NCBI GenBank assembly: GCA_024220525.1
Contig: JAMYWO010000096.1
Coordinates: 110,169 to 131,093, forward strand
Length of the DNA: 20,925 nucleotides
DNA from: Cochliopodium minus
Lineage: Eukaryota > Discosea > Himatismenida > Cochliopodiidae
Direction: 5' to 3'
This document shows, one piece after another, positions 1-9,313 of the stretch. A program made the translations under genes and the position numbers. The number at the start of each line of letters is the position of its first letter. Position 1 is the first letter of the stretch. The notes under the pieces are model-generated. The model was given only the letters and a program-made list of their open reading frames with translations. It searched no databases and was not told the DNA's origin.

Positions 1-380
1 AAAATTTTTATTTTTTTATTTTGTTTATTTCAAACATTTTTTTATTTTATTTTATTTTATTTTTATATTTTTTTTTTATTTGTAAATATTTTTGTTATTT
101 ACATTTTTAGTATTTTTATTTTGTATTTGTTTCAATTAGTTTATTTTTATTTTTTTATTTTTCTTTTATTTTTAAATTTTTTATTTTTTTATTTTTTTTT
201 TATTTGAAAATATTTTAGTTTTTTATATTTTTAGTATTTTTATATTTGTTTACTTTGTTTCAATTACTTTATTTTTGCATTTATTTTATTTTTGTTTCAT
301 TTCGTTTCATCTTATTTTTTTTTTGTTTTTTTTTCTTTTCAATTAGTTTATTTTTATTTTATTTTTTCTTTTATTTTTAG
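1..380 (+). other. Intron of the left-edge EEP gene (5' end outside window)
   Basis: This stretch is almost pure T with scattered A and has no coding-like segment in any frame. It ends in a T-rich tract and an AG at 379-380, directly before the first recognisable EEP exon. The T-rich strand is the sense strand, as in most other introns here. The exons for the N-terminal part of the EEP domain (and any CBM20 domain) must lie to the left of the window. Several TTTTTAG strings could be cryptic acceptors, but no coding sequence follows them. Confidence 0.7.
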
Positions 381-1363
381 GTGATGGAGTGGACGGAGGA
401 GAGTTTTCACCTATCTACTTGAAAAAATCTTGTTTTGATGTTTTGGAACAAGAAACTTTCTGGCTTTCCTCGACGCCAGAGAAAATAGGAAGTATTGGTT
501 GGGGATGTCGCTTAGTAAATAAAATAAAATCAAAAAAAAAAATTATTTTAATTATTTTTATTTTTTTTTCATTTTTAAAAATAAAAAAAAAAAGCCCAGG
601 ATTTGTAATTTTTTTTTATTTTAATTCTTCATTAATTTATCTATTAAAAAATTTAATTTTTTAATTTTATTCGATAATTTTTGATAGGTTCATATGCTAT
701 TTTACTTCATAAATCTGGAAAGCTGTTGGGGTATTTTAATACTCATTTAGACCATGAAAGGTATGGTTTTTTAATTTATTATTAATTTAAATGAAACAAT
801 TTATAATTAATTTTAAATAATATTATTTTTTTAATTGAAAAAGTATTGAAGCGAGAGGGAGAGGTTTAGTTTTGATCACTAAAAAAATGAAGGAGATTGG
901 AGAGAAGTACCATCCCCAAACAATAAACTTTATTTTAACGGGAGACTTTAACGAAGATGTTGGTGATTATTCTTCCAAAGATGTTTTTGGTGTAAAATAA
1001 AAATAAAATATTAAAATAAAATAAATAAAAAATTTTTTTACACAATAGATTTTAAATTCTGATTATGGAAAATCTAAATATGGAGTATGTGAATTTAAGT
1101 TAGTTGATTCGAAAAAAGTTTCTGAAAAATTTGAAGGAGAGAATGGTAAAATAAATTAATACTAGGATCCTTTTTTCAATTTATGTACTTTTTTATTTTT
1201 TGTAGAAACATTCACTGGTTGGAGCAAAAGTGGAATCAATAGGATTGATTATATTTTTGTGGACGAAGGAGTCAAGGTAACAAACCACAAAACTTTGCCT
1301 AATCATATTGATGGGAAACTTGCCTCAGATCACAGACCCATCATCTCAGAAATTGAAATTTAA
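381..1363 (+). CDS. Endonuclease/exonuclease/phosphatase (EEP) family protein, 3' part
   Basis: This is the C-terminal two thirds of an EEP-fold metal-dependent hydrolase (DNase I/exonuclease III/phosphodiesterase superfamily); the substrate cannot be read from sequence. Exons are 381-514, 595-604 (a 10-bp microexon), 688-760, 844-991, 1049-1145 and 1206-1363, ending in TAA. Family landmarks appear in order: GEFSPIYLKK, FWLSSTP, GWGCRLPRICSYAIL (PRIC comes from the microexon), FNTHLDHE, LTGDFNED, RIDYIFVD and the terminal SDHRPIISE. The catalytic His/Asp/Asn and metal-binding residues expected of the fold are therefore present in GDFN and SDH. The N-terminal strand carrying the first catalytic Asn/Glu lies outside the window. 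The gene at the right edge supplies the beginning of a related protein (CBM20 then EEP), so this gene may also have carried CBM20. The two are probably paralogues; they do not overlap in content. Confidence 0.85.
595..604 (+). other. 10-bp microexon in the EEP gene
   Basis: The ten bases CCCAGGATTT are flanked by an A-run ending in AG and by GTAATT. Joining them between exon 381-514 (ends phase 0) and exon 688-760 (needs phase 1) restores the frame. They supply residues P-R-I plus the first base of Cys, giving the PRIC motif typical of this EEP subfamily. Without the microexon the only in-frame alternative is a poor GTCGCT donor at 507, which deletes the motif. Confidence 0.75.
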
Positions 1364-1424
1364 AAAATAAAATAAATTTTTTTTTTTGAAATTGAAATTT
1401 AATTTTTTTTTGTTAAGAAAAATA

Positions 1425-4139
1425 TTAATTTTTGTAATTTTTTTTTTTTTGAGCTTTTTCCTCTTTTTTCATTCTCATTCTCTCCTCTCTTTCCAATTTT
1501 TTTTTTAAAGTTTCTTCGGGAAGCTTCTTCATCTTTTTCTCCCAAGTGGAATAGTCATCAAAAAAAGAATCAGGTTTATTCAAAATAGGCAAGAAAGGAC
1601 GCTCAAAACAAAAGCAAACTTGTGGAAATTTAGTCAAAACATAGAGAGCTTTCATTGAGGTAGAAAGAGAAATTTTGTCGGGCAAAAATTTTTTTGAAGC
1701 AAAAATCTTATTCAATCTGATTTTGGGCAAATAATTGGTCTTGATTTTCGATGAATAATATCAATTGAACAGTTCTAGGAATGTTTTTGAAAAAAAAATT
1801 TTAAAATTTTTTTTATTTTTATTTTTTTATTTTTTTATTTTTATTTTTACAAAGTATCTAGGAACATATTTATAGTCTTGATCACATGAACGAATCAACA
1901 AAATTTTGATTACCTGATCTTGAAAGAGTCCTTTTCCTTTGACTGAATGGATCAAATCGTCCAAGTCGCAATTCATCAAGTTATCTTTTCAAATTTAAAA
2001 ATTAAAAAAATAAAAATGATAAAAAATAAAAAAAATAAATTTAAAATTTTTTTTTCGAGATTAATTAATATACCAATAGGTATTTCTATTCCCAATGACT
2101 GATACTTTTCCCAAGCTTGATCACTTATCTCTCTAATGTTAACCGTTCCATCTTTTAAATTAAAAAAATTTAAAAAATAAAAAAAAAATTAAATAGTAAA
2201 CAAGAAACAATTTAAAAAATAACTGAGATTACCTATTTTATTAGGAAATTTGGTTTCGAGCTGATCATAAAATTTTTTGAAGACAAAAGTCAAAAGTCTG
2301 ATGGAGCTGAAAGAATATCTTTTTTCTTCAACGAGAGTTTGTTCCTCTGTAATCGATGGTCTTTTGAACATTTTCATGTTGAAATCATTATCTTCAGAAT
2401 CACATTTTTTTTCTTTTTCTTTTTCTTTTTTACTGAAATCAATTTGTTCTGTGAAAGGAATAACTTTTGTTTTCTTTTCTTTAATTTTTTTTTCTTTTTC
2501 CTCAACTGAACTTCCCCTTCTAAAAAAAAAAATAAAAATAAAATACCAAATCAAAAAATACAAAATCAAAAAATAAAACCAAAATAAATAATATAATAAT
2601 CAAAAGTTACAATAAAATCAAAATGCAAAAATAAAAAAACAAAAAAACAAAAAAACAAAAAAATGAATATTCAAAAAATATTCTTAAAAAAATGAAAAAA
2701 TAAAACAGGAAAAGAAAAAGAAAAAATTAAAAATAAAAATAAAAATATTAAAAAAATCAAAAAAAAAATATTCTTAAAAAATAAAAATGATTAAAAATTG
2801 AAAAAAAAATGAAAAAAAATAAAATACAAAAAATCAAAAATCAAATTTTAAAAAATCAAAAAAAAAAAGAAATTACTTTCTTTTGTTGTCCTGTTTTTCT
2901 TCTTCATGAGGATTCTCTAATTCGATATCTTTCTTTTTCTGCTCCAAAATTTTGTGAATAAGTTGAGAAATGAGCTGTGGAAGAGAAAGTAGGGAAAAAG
3001 AAGGATGCAAGGACAACTCCTCTAGGTATCTATTCACCACAAACTCTTCATCTTTGTTTTCGAACAAGAAATCAACCAATTTGTTGCTTTTAAGGGCACT
3101 CGGAAAGAAAGGGAGAAGCTTTTTTGTTGTTTCAAATTCGTAATCATTCATCATGTTTTGGTCGCATATATTCAACATCGTAAACCTGAGATATTTGGAG
3201 AAGAGATATTTCAAAAGAAATTTCATGTTTAAAATTTTTTTTGACAATTTTTTTTATCAATTTATTAATTTTTTTTAATTTATATTAATATATTAAAATT
3301 TATATATTCATATCTGTAATGATATGGGAACTATATTTGAAAATTGATCTATCATATTTATAATTATAGATTTTTATTTTATTTTTTTGCTTATAAAGAA
3401 TTGAATTTCGTTTATTTTACCACATTTGGGAATCTTTATCCTCATCTTTATTCTTCATTTCCATAAAGAATGGAAGCACAATTCTCCTTGTTTCGAAACT
3501 CATCATGATAGGAACATCTACATATGGTCCTTCTTTTGCATTGAAAAGAACATTGAGATTCAGTATATCATCTTCTTTTGTGATGGAATGCAAGGAAAAA
3601 AGATCTTTCAATTCATTTGGGATTGAAATGAAATAATTTGTGGAAATCAATATCGAGGAGATTATAAAATCAAATTGATCCATTTCTTGATTTGATTGAT
3701 TCATCAATTCTCTTATTTCCGAATTTTCTGAATTTTTCCTTTTTTCGAATGATTTGATGGTTTTTTCGTGGAGATTTGTTCTTGTTTCTTCAAGATGGAG
3801 GTAAATCAATTTACCCAATGTTTTGCATGTCATTCCCAATGCAGCAATTGATTCAACAGGCAAGAATTTGAGGAGATATTTATGAATTACTTTGGGAAGA
3901 TGGAATAAAGAAATCTCTTTTCCTAATTCGATTGGTGTTTCATTTGATGGATGAAAAATCTTTTTTATTTTCAAAACATTCTCTTCCAATTTCGAATAAT
4001 TATCCTTATAATGATCAATAACTTTACTCACATCAATCTTTTTTTCTTTTGTGGGCTTCTTTCTTTTTATTGGTTCATTGGAATCAGATGAAGAATCTGA
4101 TGAAGAATATTTCTTATTTTCATTTTTCTTTCTGGGCAT
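1425..4139 (-). CDS. F-box family protein, copy 1 of 3 (six exons)
   Basis: The gene runs from 4139 down to 1425. Exons are 4139-3421, 3185-2877, 2519-2233, 2151-2074, 1984-1851 and 1739-1425, giving about 613 residues and ending in TAA. Residues 11-35 are Ser/Lys-rich and low in complexity. An F-box lies at about 79-118 (FHLPKVIHKYLLKFLPVESI, then a Cys/Leu-rich helix), implying binding to Skp1 in an SCF ubiquitin ligase. Conserved blocks unknown to me follow: LVDFLFENKDEEF (exon 2), a charged linker plus FVFKKFYDQL (exon 3), WEKYQSLGIEIPI (exon 4), IKILLIRSC (exon 5) and KALYVLTKFPQ with PFLPIL (exon 6), then a Lys/Glu tail. The TAA after exon 1 is part of the GTAAAA donor; all three copies share this phase-2 junction. 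The last exon could begin further upstream by homology with copy 3, but an in-frame TGA there suggests the AG at 1741-1740 is used. Confidence 0.75.
2520..2876 (-). other. Long low-complexity intron 2 of F-box copy 1
   Basis: This 357-bp intron lies between exons 2 and 3 of the first F-box copy. On the sense (-) strand it is T-rich, with repeated AAAAAAAC/GTTTTTTT units near 2632-2661. The donor is GTAATT and the acceptor is TTTTAG. I see no coding sequence or RNA gene in it. It is much longer than the matching introns of copies 2 and 3. Confidence 0.65.
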
Positions 4140-4212
4140 TTTCTTTTTTGATTTTTTTTTTTATTTTCTTTGAATTTTTTATTAGATATTTTTTTTGAGA
4201 AAGAAAAACCCT

Positions 4213-6697
4213 TTAATTTTGATTTAGAACTCTTTTTGAAGCAACAGATCTTTTTATAGTAGCATTGACAATTTTTTTTTCAGCTTCTTCCAACTCTCTT
4301 TTGATTCTCATCCTATCTCTTTTCAAAGTTTCTCGAAAAGTGTTCTCAGGCAACTCCCTCATTCTCTTTTCCCAAAAAGAATAATCAAGAAAAGAATTAA
4401 TGTCGTCAAGAATAGGAAGAAAGGGACGATTTAAAGAACGTGTAACTTGTGGAAACTTTGTCAAAACGTAGAGAGCTTTCATTGAGGATCCAAATAAAAT
4501 ATTTTTGGACTGATTTTCTTGATATCTTTTTTTGAACTTTAGTCAAATAATTGTTTTTGACATTTCTTTTGTATTTTGTGAGATTCATTGATTTTTCCTA
4601 TTTTTCAAAATTGAAAATATTAAAAAAGAATAAAAAATATTTTTTTGCTGGTTTTTTTTAAAATGTGTTTTTGTTGTTGTTAATTTTGTTATTTTTTTTT
4701 TTTTGATTCTTTAATTTTCTCATTATTATTGTTTAAAAATATTTTTGTGTTTTTTTTCTTTTAATGTGTTTTTTTTTGTTTTTTATTTTTTGTGTCTTGT
4801 TATTTTTTTTTTTACGAAGCAAATGGGAACATATCCTTCATTACTGCACGAACGTATTAGTAAAATTTTGAGGATTTGATCTTGAAATATTTGTTTTCCT
4901 TTGACAGAATTGATTAATGCGTCAATGTTTTTATTCTCTAAATTGTCTGAATAAAAAATTAAAGTAAATATAAAAATAAAATAAAAATAAAAATGACAAA
5001 AAATTTACCAATAGGTATTTCTATTCCCAATGACTGATACATTTCCCATGCTCGATCACTTATATCTCTAATGTTAACCGTTCCATCTAAAAAAAAATAA
5101 AAAATAAAAAATAAATTTAAATTTAAATAATAAAATTTAAAAATAAAAATAAATAAAAAATAAATCTTCGTAAAAATAACTTTTAAAATAATTTATAAAA
5201 AAATTTTGTATTGCCTTGTTTCTTTGGAAATTTGGTTGGGAGTTGATCATAAATTTTTTTGAAAATAAAAGATAAGAGGACGATGGACTTAAAAGCTATT
5301 TTTTTTTCCACTACAATAGGGACTATATCTTCCCCTTCTATCTCTACTTTTTCAGAATCTTCCTCACCTTCGTTGTTTTCTTCTAAGATGATATTCTCTT
5401 GTACAGTTCTTTTAAAGAAAGAAATTAAAAAAAAAGTATTAAAATAAAATAATAAAATAAAATAAAATTAAAAATAAAAATGAAATATTTAAAATAATAA
5501 AATATTAAAATACTAAAATAAAAATATCAAGAAGTATTAATTTATAAAATAAAAATAAAACAAAAATAAAAAATATGGATAAGTGATACTCGGGGGTTTT
5601 GGAACTTTCGCTTTTGATTTGAGGAGAAGTATTCTCGAACTCTAGATCTTTTTTTTTCTGCTCCAATATTTTATGTGTTAATTGAGAAATGAGTTGAGGA
5701 AGAGAAAGTTGGGAAAAGGAAGGATGCTCAGATAACTCTGTCAAAAAATGAGTGATCACAAACTCTTCATCTTTGTTTTCGTACAAGAAGTCCACCAAAT
5801 TTTTGCTTTTAAGTGCACTCGGAAAGAAAGGGAGGAGTTGTTCGACACTTTCTGACCTAACTGGGACAATATTATCTCCATTCTTGTCAAATAGGAAAAT
5901 ACTATTTCAAATGAATGGTTTGATAAAAAGGTTAAAAAAATTTTTATTTTTGATTTTATTTTTTTGATTTTATTTTTTTTGATTTCAATTTTTTTTATTT
6001 TTTTATTTTACCTTTTAATTTCGTTTGATTTTACTGATTTTCTGATTTTTTTTGATGTGTTGAAAGGTTCTACATTAGTTTTTTTTATTGTGTAGTTTAT
6101 CTTTATCGGAACATCCACATAAGGTCCTTCTTTTGCATTGAAGAAACAATCGAATTGGTGATATAACTTTTCTTCTCTCAATGCAGGAAAGGAAAAGAGA
6201 TCTTTCAATTCATTTGGGATTGAATAGAAATAATTTGTGCAAATCATTATCGAGGAGATAATATTATCAAATTGAGTCATTTCTTGATTTGATTGTTCAA
6301 TTATTTCTATTAATTCTGAATTTTCTGAATTTTTGCTTTTTTCGAATGATTTGATGGTTTTATCGAGGAGATTGTTTCTTGTTTCTTCAAGATGGAGGCA
6401 AATCAATTTACCCAATGTTTTGCATGTCATTCCCAATGCAGAAATGGATTCAACAGGCAAGAATTTGAGGAGATATTTTTGAATTACTTTGGGCAAATGG
6501 AATAAAGAAATCTCTTTTCCTAATCCGATTGGTGTTTCATTTGATGGATAAAAAATCTTTTTAATCTCCAAAACATTCTCTTCCAATTTCGAATATTTAT
6601 CCTTATAATGATCAATAGCTTTACTCACATCAATCTTTTTTTCTTTTTTCAATTTTTCCTCTCTTTTTTTTGGTATTTTCCTTTTTACTTCAATCAT
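4213..6697 (-). CDS. F-box family protein, copy 2 of 3 (six exons)
   Basis: The gene runs from 6697 down to 4213. Exons are 6697-6012, 5901-5590, 5408-5215, 5086-5009, 4946-4816 and 4536-4213, about 574 residues. The first in-frame ATG is at 6697; the open frame extends 27 bases further upstream as lysine codons without an ATG. The F-box block (FHLPKVIQKYLLKFLPVESI) and every later conserved block match copies 1 and 3. Two oddities stand out. Intron 3 appears to start with GC instead of GT (CAAG/GCAATA). In the last exon, the segment homologous to the start of copy 3 exon 6 (NLTKYKRNVKNNYL, from 4597) is one base out of frame with the KALYVLTKFPQ block. Using the AG at 4538-4537 avoids the shift. 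Only 73 bp separate this stop codon from the ATG of copy 1. The gene could be intact with a shorter exon 6 or slightly decayed. Confidence 0.72.
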
Positions 6698-6924
6698 TTT
6701 CTTAATTTTTTTTTTTTTTTTCAATCGAATTATTGATGTTATTTTTAAATTTTCATTTTTTTTTGAAAATGATTTCTAACATCACAATCTCTAATTTTGA
6801 ATCAAAAAAAAAAAAGTTAAATAACTTCAAATAAAATAAAGTTTATGCTTTCTTATCAAACATTGTGTAAAAATCCAACTTCTGATAACTTTATTAAAGC
6901 TAAGTTTTATAAAAAAAAAAATAA

Positions 6925-9172
6925 TTATTTGATTATCCTTTCAATGTATTCAGATTTTTCTTGATTTTCAAGTTTCTTTCTCAAAGTTTTTTCTGGCCTC
7001 TTTTTCAACTTTTCAACCCAAGAGCGATAATTACTAAAAAAAGAATCAGTATCATCTAAAATAGGAAGGAATGGGTAGTCCAAGCAAAAAATAATTTGTG
7101 GGAACTTAGTAAGAACGTAGAGAGCCTTGATTGATGACCCAATATAAATTTTGGGAGGTAATGTTTTTTTGGTCATCCTCTCTTTCCTTTTGTCTTTGTA
7201 CAAATAATTTTGTTGTATTTTTAGTCTGTATTCGGTGAAATTTTTATTCTTTTTAAAATAGAATAGAAAAATAAATAATTTTTAAATTTAATGAAGGAAA
7301 AAGAAAATAAAAATTTTTTTAAAAGAAAGGAGATTTTTACAATATCTGAGGGGACATAATTTTCTCCATGACAAGAACGAATGAACAAAATTTTTAAAAT
7401 TTGTTCCTGTAATACTTGCTTTCCTTTGGTTGAATGAAGTAAATCATCCATATCCCTGCTGCAAAGATTATCTTTAAAAAATTAAAAAATAATTTTTAAA
7501 AAAATTAAAAAAAAAAATAAAATCATAAATTAAGATTAAAAATTAAGATTAAAAATTAAAAATTAAAAATTTTGAAAAATTTTACCAATAGGTATTTCAA
7601 TTCCTAAAGACTGATACTTTTCCCATGCTTTGTCATTTATTTCTCGAATGTTCACAGATTCGTCTAATTCAAAAGATTTAATCAATCAAAAAAAGAAAAA
7701 AAAGAAATTTTTTAAAACAGGATTACCATCTTTCTTGAAAGGAAATATAATTTGAAGTTCATCATATATTTTTCTAAAAACAAAAGTCAAAATGTTAATG
7801 GAACTAAAGTAAAACCTCTTTTCTATTTTTAAAAAAGGTGTAATGTCCTTTTTTCTTTCTCTCTTGCTCAATTTTTTATCTTCTTCATCGGAATTACTTG
7901 TTTCTGAAGAAGTTTCTTCACTTGACTCCTCATCATCTCCTTCTACCCTTAATTTTTTAGATTTTAATGTTTCGCTGCTATCTCTCCTTTTGATAAGAAA
8001 ATTAAATCAAAAAATAAAAAATAAAATAGAATATTTAAAAATAAATAAAAAATATTTAAAAATAAATAAATAAAAAAATAATAATAAAAAAATAATAATA
8101 ATATTAGTAAAAATTAAAATTTTAAAAAATAAATTACTTTCTCTTATTAGTTTGGTTTTCTTCAAAAGTATTCTCAAATTTGAGATCTTTTTTCTTCTGC
8201 TCCATTATTTTATGTGTTAATTGAGAAATGAGTTGAGAAAGAGAAAGTTGGGAAAAGTAAGGATGCTCGGCTAACTCTGTTAAATAATGAGTGGTCACAA
8301 ACTCTTCATCTTTGTTTTCATACAAGAAGTCCACCAAATGATTGCTTTTGAAGGAACTTGGAAAGAAAGGAACAAGTTGTTTAATATTTTGAGAAATAAA
8401 AGTAGATTCATTCTCATTGTACTTATCGTATAAATTCAATCTTTCAAACAAAAACAAAAAAAAAATTTTTTTATAAATATATTTTCATAGAAAAAAAAGA
8501 TTACTTTGAAAACTTGATCTCCAATTTTTTTCTTTTCATTCTAATGTTTGTATATATGGGCAGTCTTTCATATTTGATGATGAAGCTCATCATTATAGGA
8601 ACATCTACATATGGTCCTTCTTTTGCATTGAAAAGAACATTGAGATTCAGCGTATAATCATCCTTTTCTGTGATGGAATGTGAAGAAAGAAGATCTTTCA
8701 ATTCATTTGGGATTGAATAGAAATAATTTGTGAAAATCAATATCGAAGATAAATGTGTTTCCAATTGAGCCATTTCTTGATTTGATTGATTCATCAATTC
8801 TCTTATTTCCGAATTTTCTGAATTTTTCCTTTTTTCGAATGATTTGATGGTTTTTTCGTGGAGATTTGTTCTTGTTTCTTCAAGATGGAGGTAAATCAAT
8901 TTACCCAATGTTTTGCATGTCATTCCCAATGCAGCAATTGATTCAACAGGCAAGAATTTGAGTAGATATTTATGAATTACTTTGGGAAGATGGAATAAAG
9001 AAATCTCTTTTCCTATTTCAATTGGTGTTTCTTTTGATGGATAAAAAATCTTTTTTATTTTCAAAACCTTCTCTTTTAAATTTGAATAATGATCGTCATA
9101 ATGATCAATAACTTGACTCACATCAATTTTTTTGGGAATTCTTTTGAATCTCTTTGAATTAGTTGTAATCAT
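6925..9172 (-). CDS. F-box family protein, copy 3 of 3 (six exons)
   Basis: The gene runs from 9172 down to 6925. Exons are 9172-8505, 8440-8138, 7986-7727, 7663-7586, 7471-7341 and 7248-6925, giving 587 residues. Every junction is in frame with GT donors and AG acceptors, so this is the cleanest of the three copies. The F-box is at about residues 58-97 (FHLPKVIHKYLLKFLPVESI). Exon 2 carries LVDFLYENKDEEF and a Leu/Ser/Gln-rich helical block. Exon 3 has an acidic Ser/Glu linker, then FVFRKIYDEL. Exons 4 and 5 carry WEKYQSLGIEIPI and ILKILFIRSC, and exon 6 carries KALYVLTKFPQ and PFLPIL. The F-box implies a role as a substrate receptor for an SCF-type E3 ligase. The rest looks like a helical, possibly substrate-binding, region of unknown family. 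It is divergent from the GTPase-like gene, with 141 bp between the two start codons. Confidence 0.78.
8031..8104. repeat. Short AT tandem repeat in intron 2 of F-box copy 3
   Basis: A roughly 21-base unit (TATTTAAAAATAAATAAAAAA) occurs about twice and is followed by AATAATAAT-type triplets. It sits inside the intron between exons 2 and 3. It looks like simple replication slippage with no coding content. Confidence 0.55.
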
Positions 9173-9313
9173 TTTTTTTTTTTTGAATCTTCAACTTTTC
9201 TTCAATCTTTTTTCATTTGATGAATCTAATTTATGCAATACTGTTCAAGAGTTCTCATCTATAACCTTGGTGATTAAAAACAATTGAACAGTTCATTTTT
9301 AAAATATAAAAAA
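9173..9313. promoter_or_regulatory. Divergent intergenic region between F-box copy 3 and the GTPase-like gene
   Basis: These 141 bp separate two divergent ATGs and must hold both promoters. A perfect 9-bp inverted repeat is present: ACTGTTCAA at 9240-9248 and TTGAACAGT at 9284-9292, 35 bases apart. The right arm sits within CAATTGAACAGTTC (9281-9294), which also occurs at 1762-1775. No TATA-like element can be singled out in such AT-rich DNA. Confidence 0.4.

Noticed and set aside
3417-3421. Stop codon right after the F-box exon, suggesting short stand-alone F-box proteins
   Set aside because: In all three copies the TAA overlaps a GTAA donor in the same phase, and the following exon continues in the matching phase. 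A spliced longer protein is the better reading, though not proven.
1425-9172. Repeated blocks as a mobile element
   Set aside because: No transposase, reverse transcriptase, terminal repeats or target-site duplications are visible. The repeats coincide with whole host-type genes, exon by exon.
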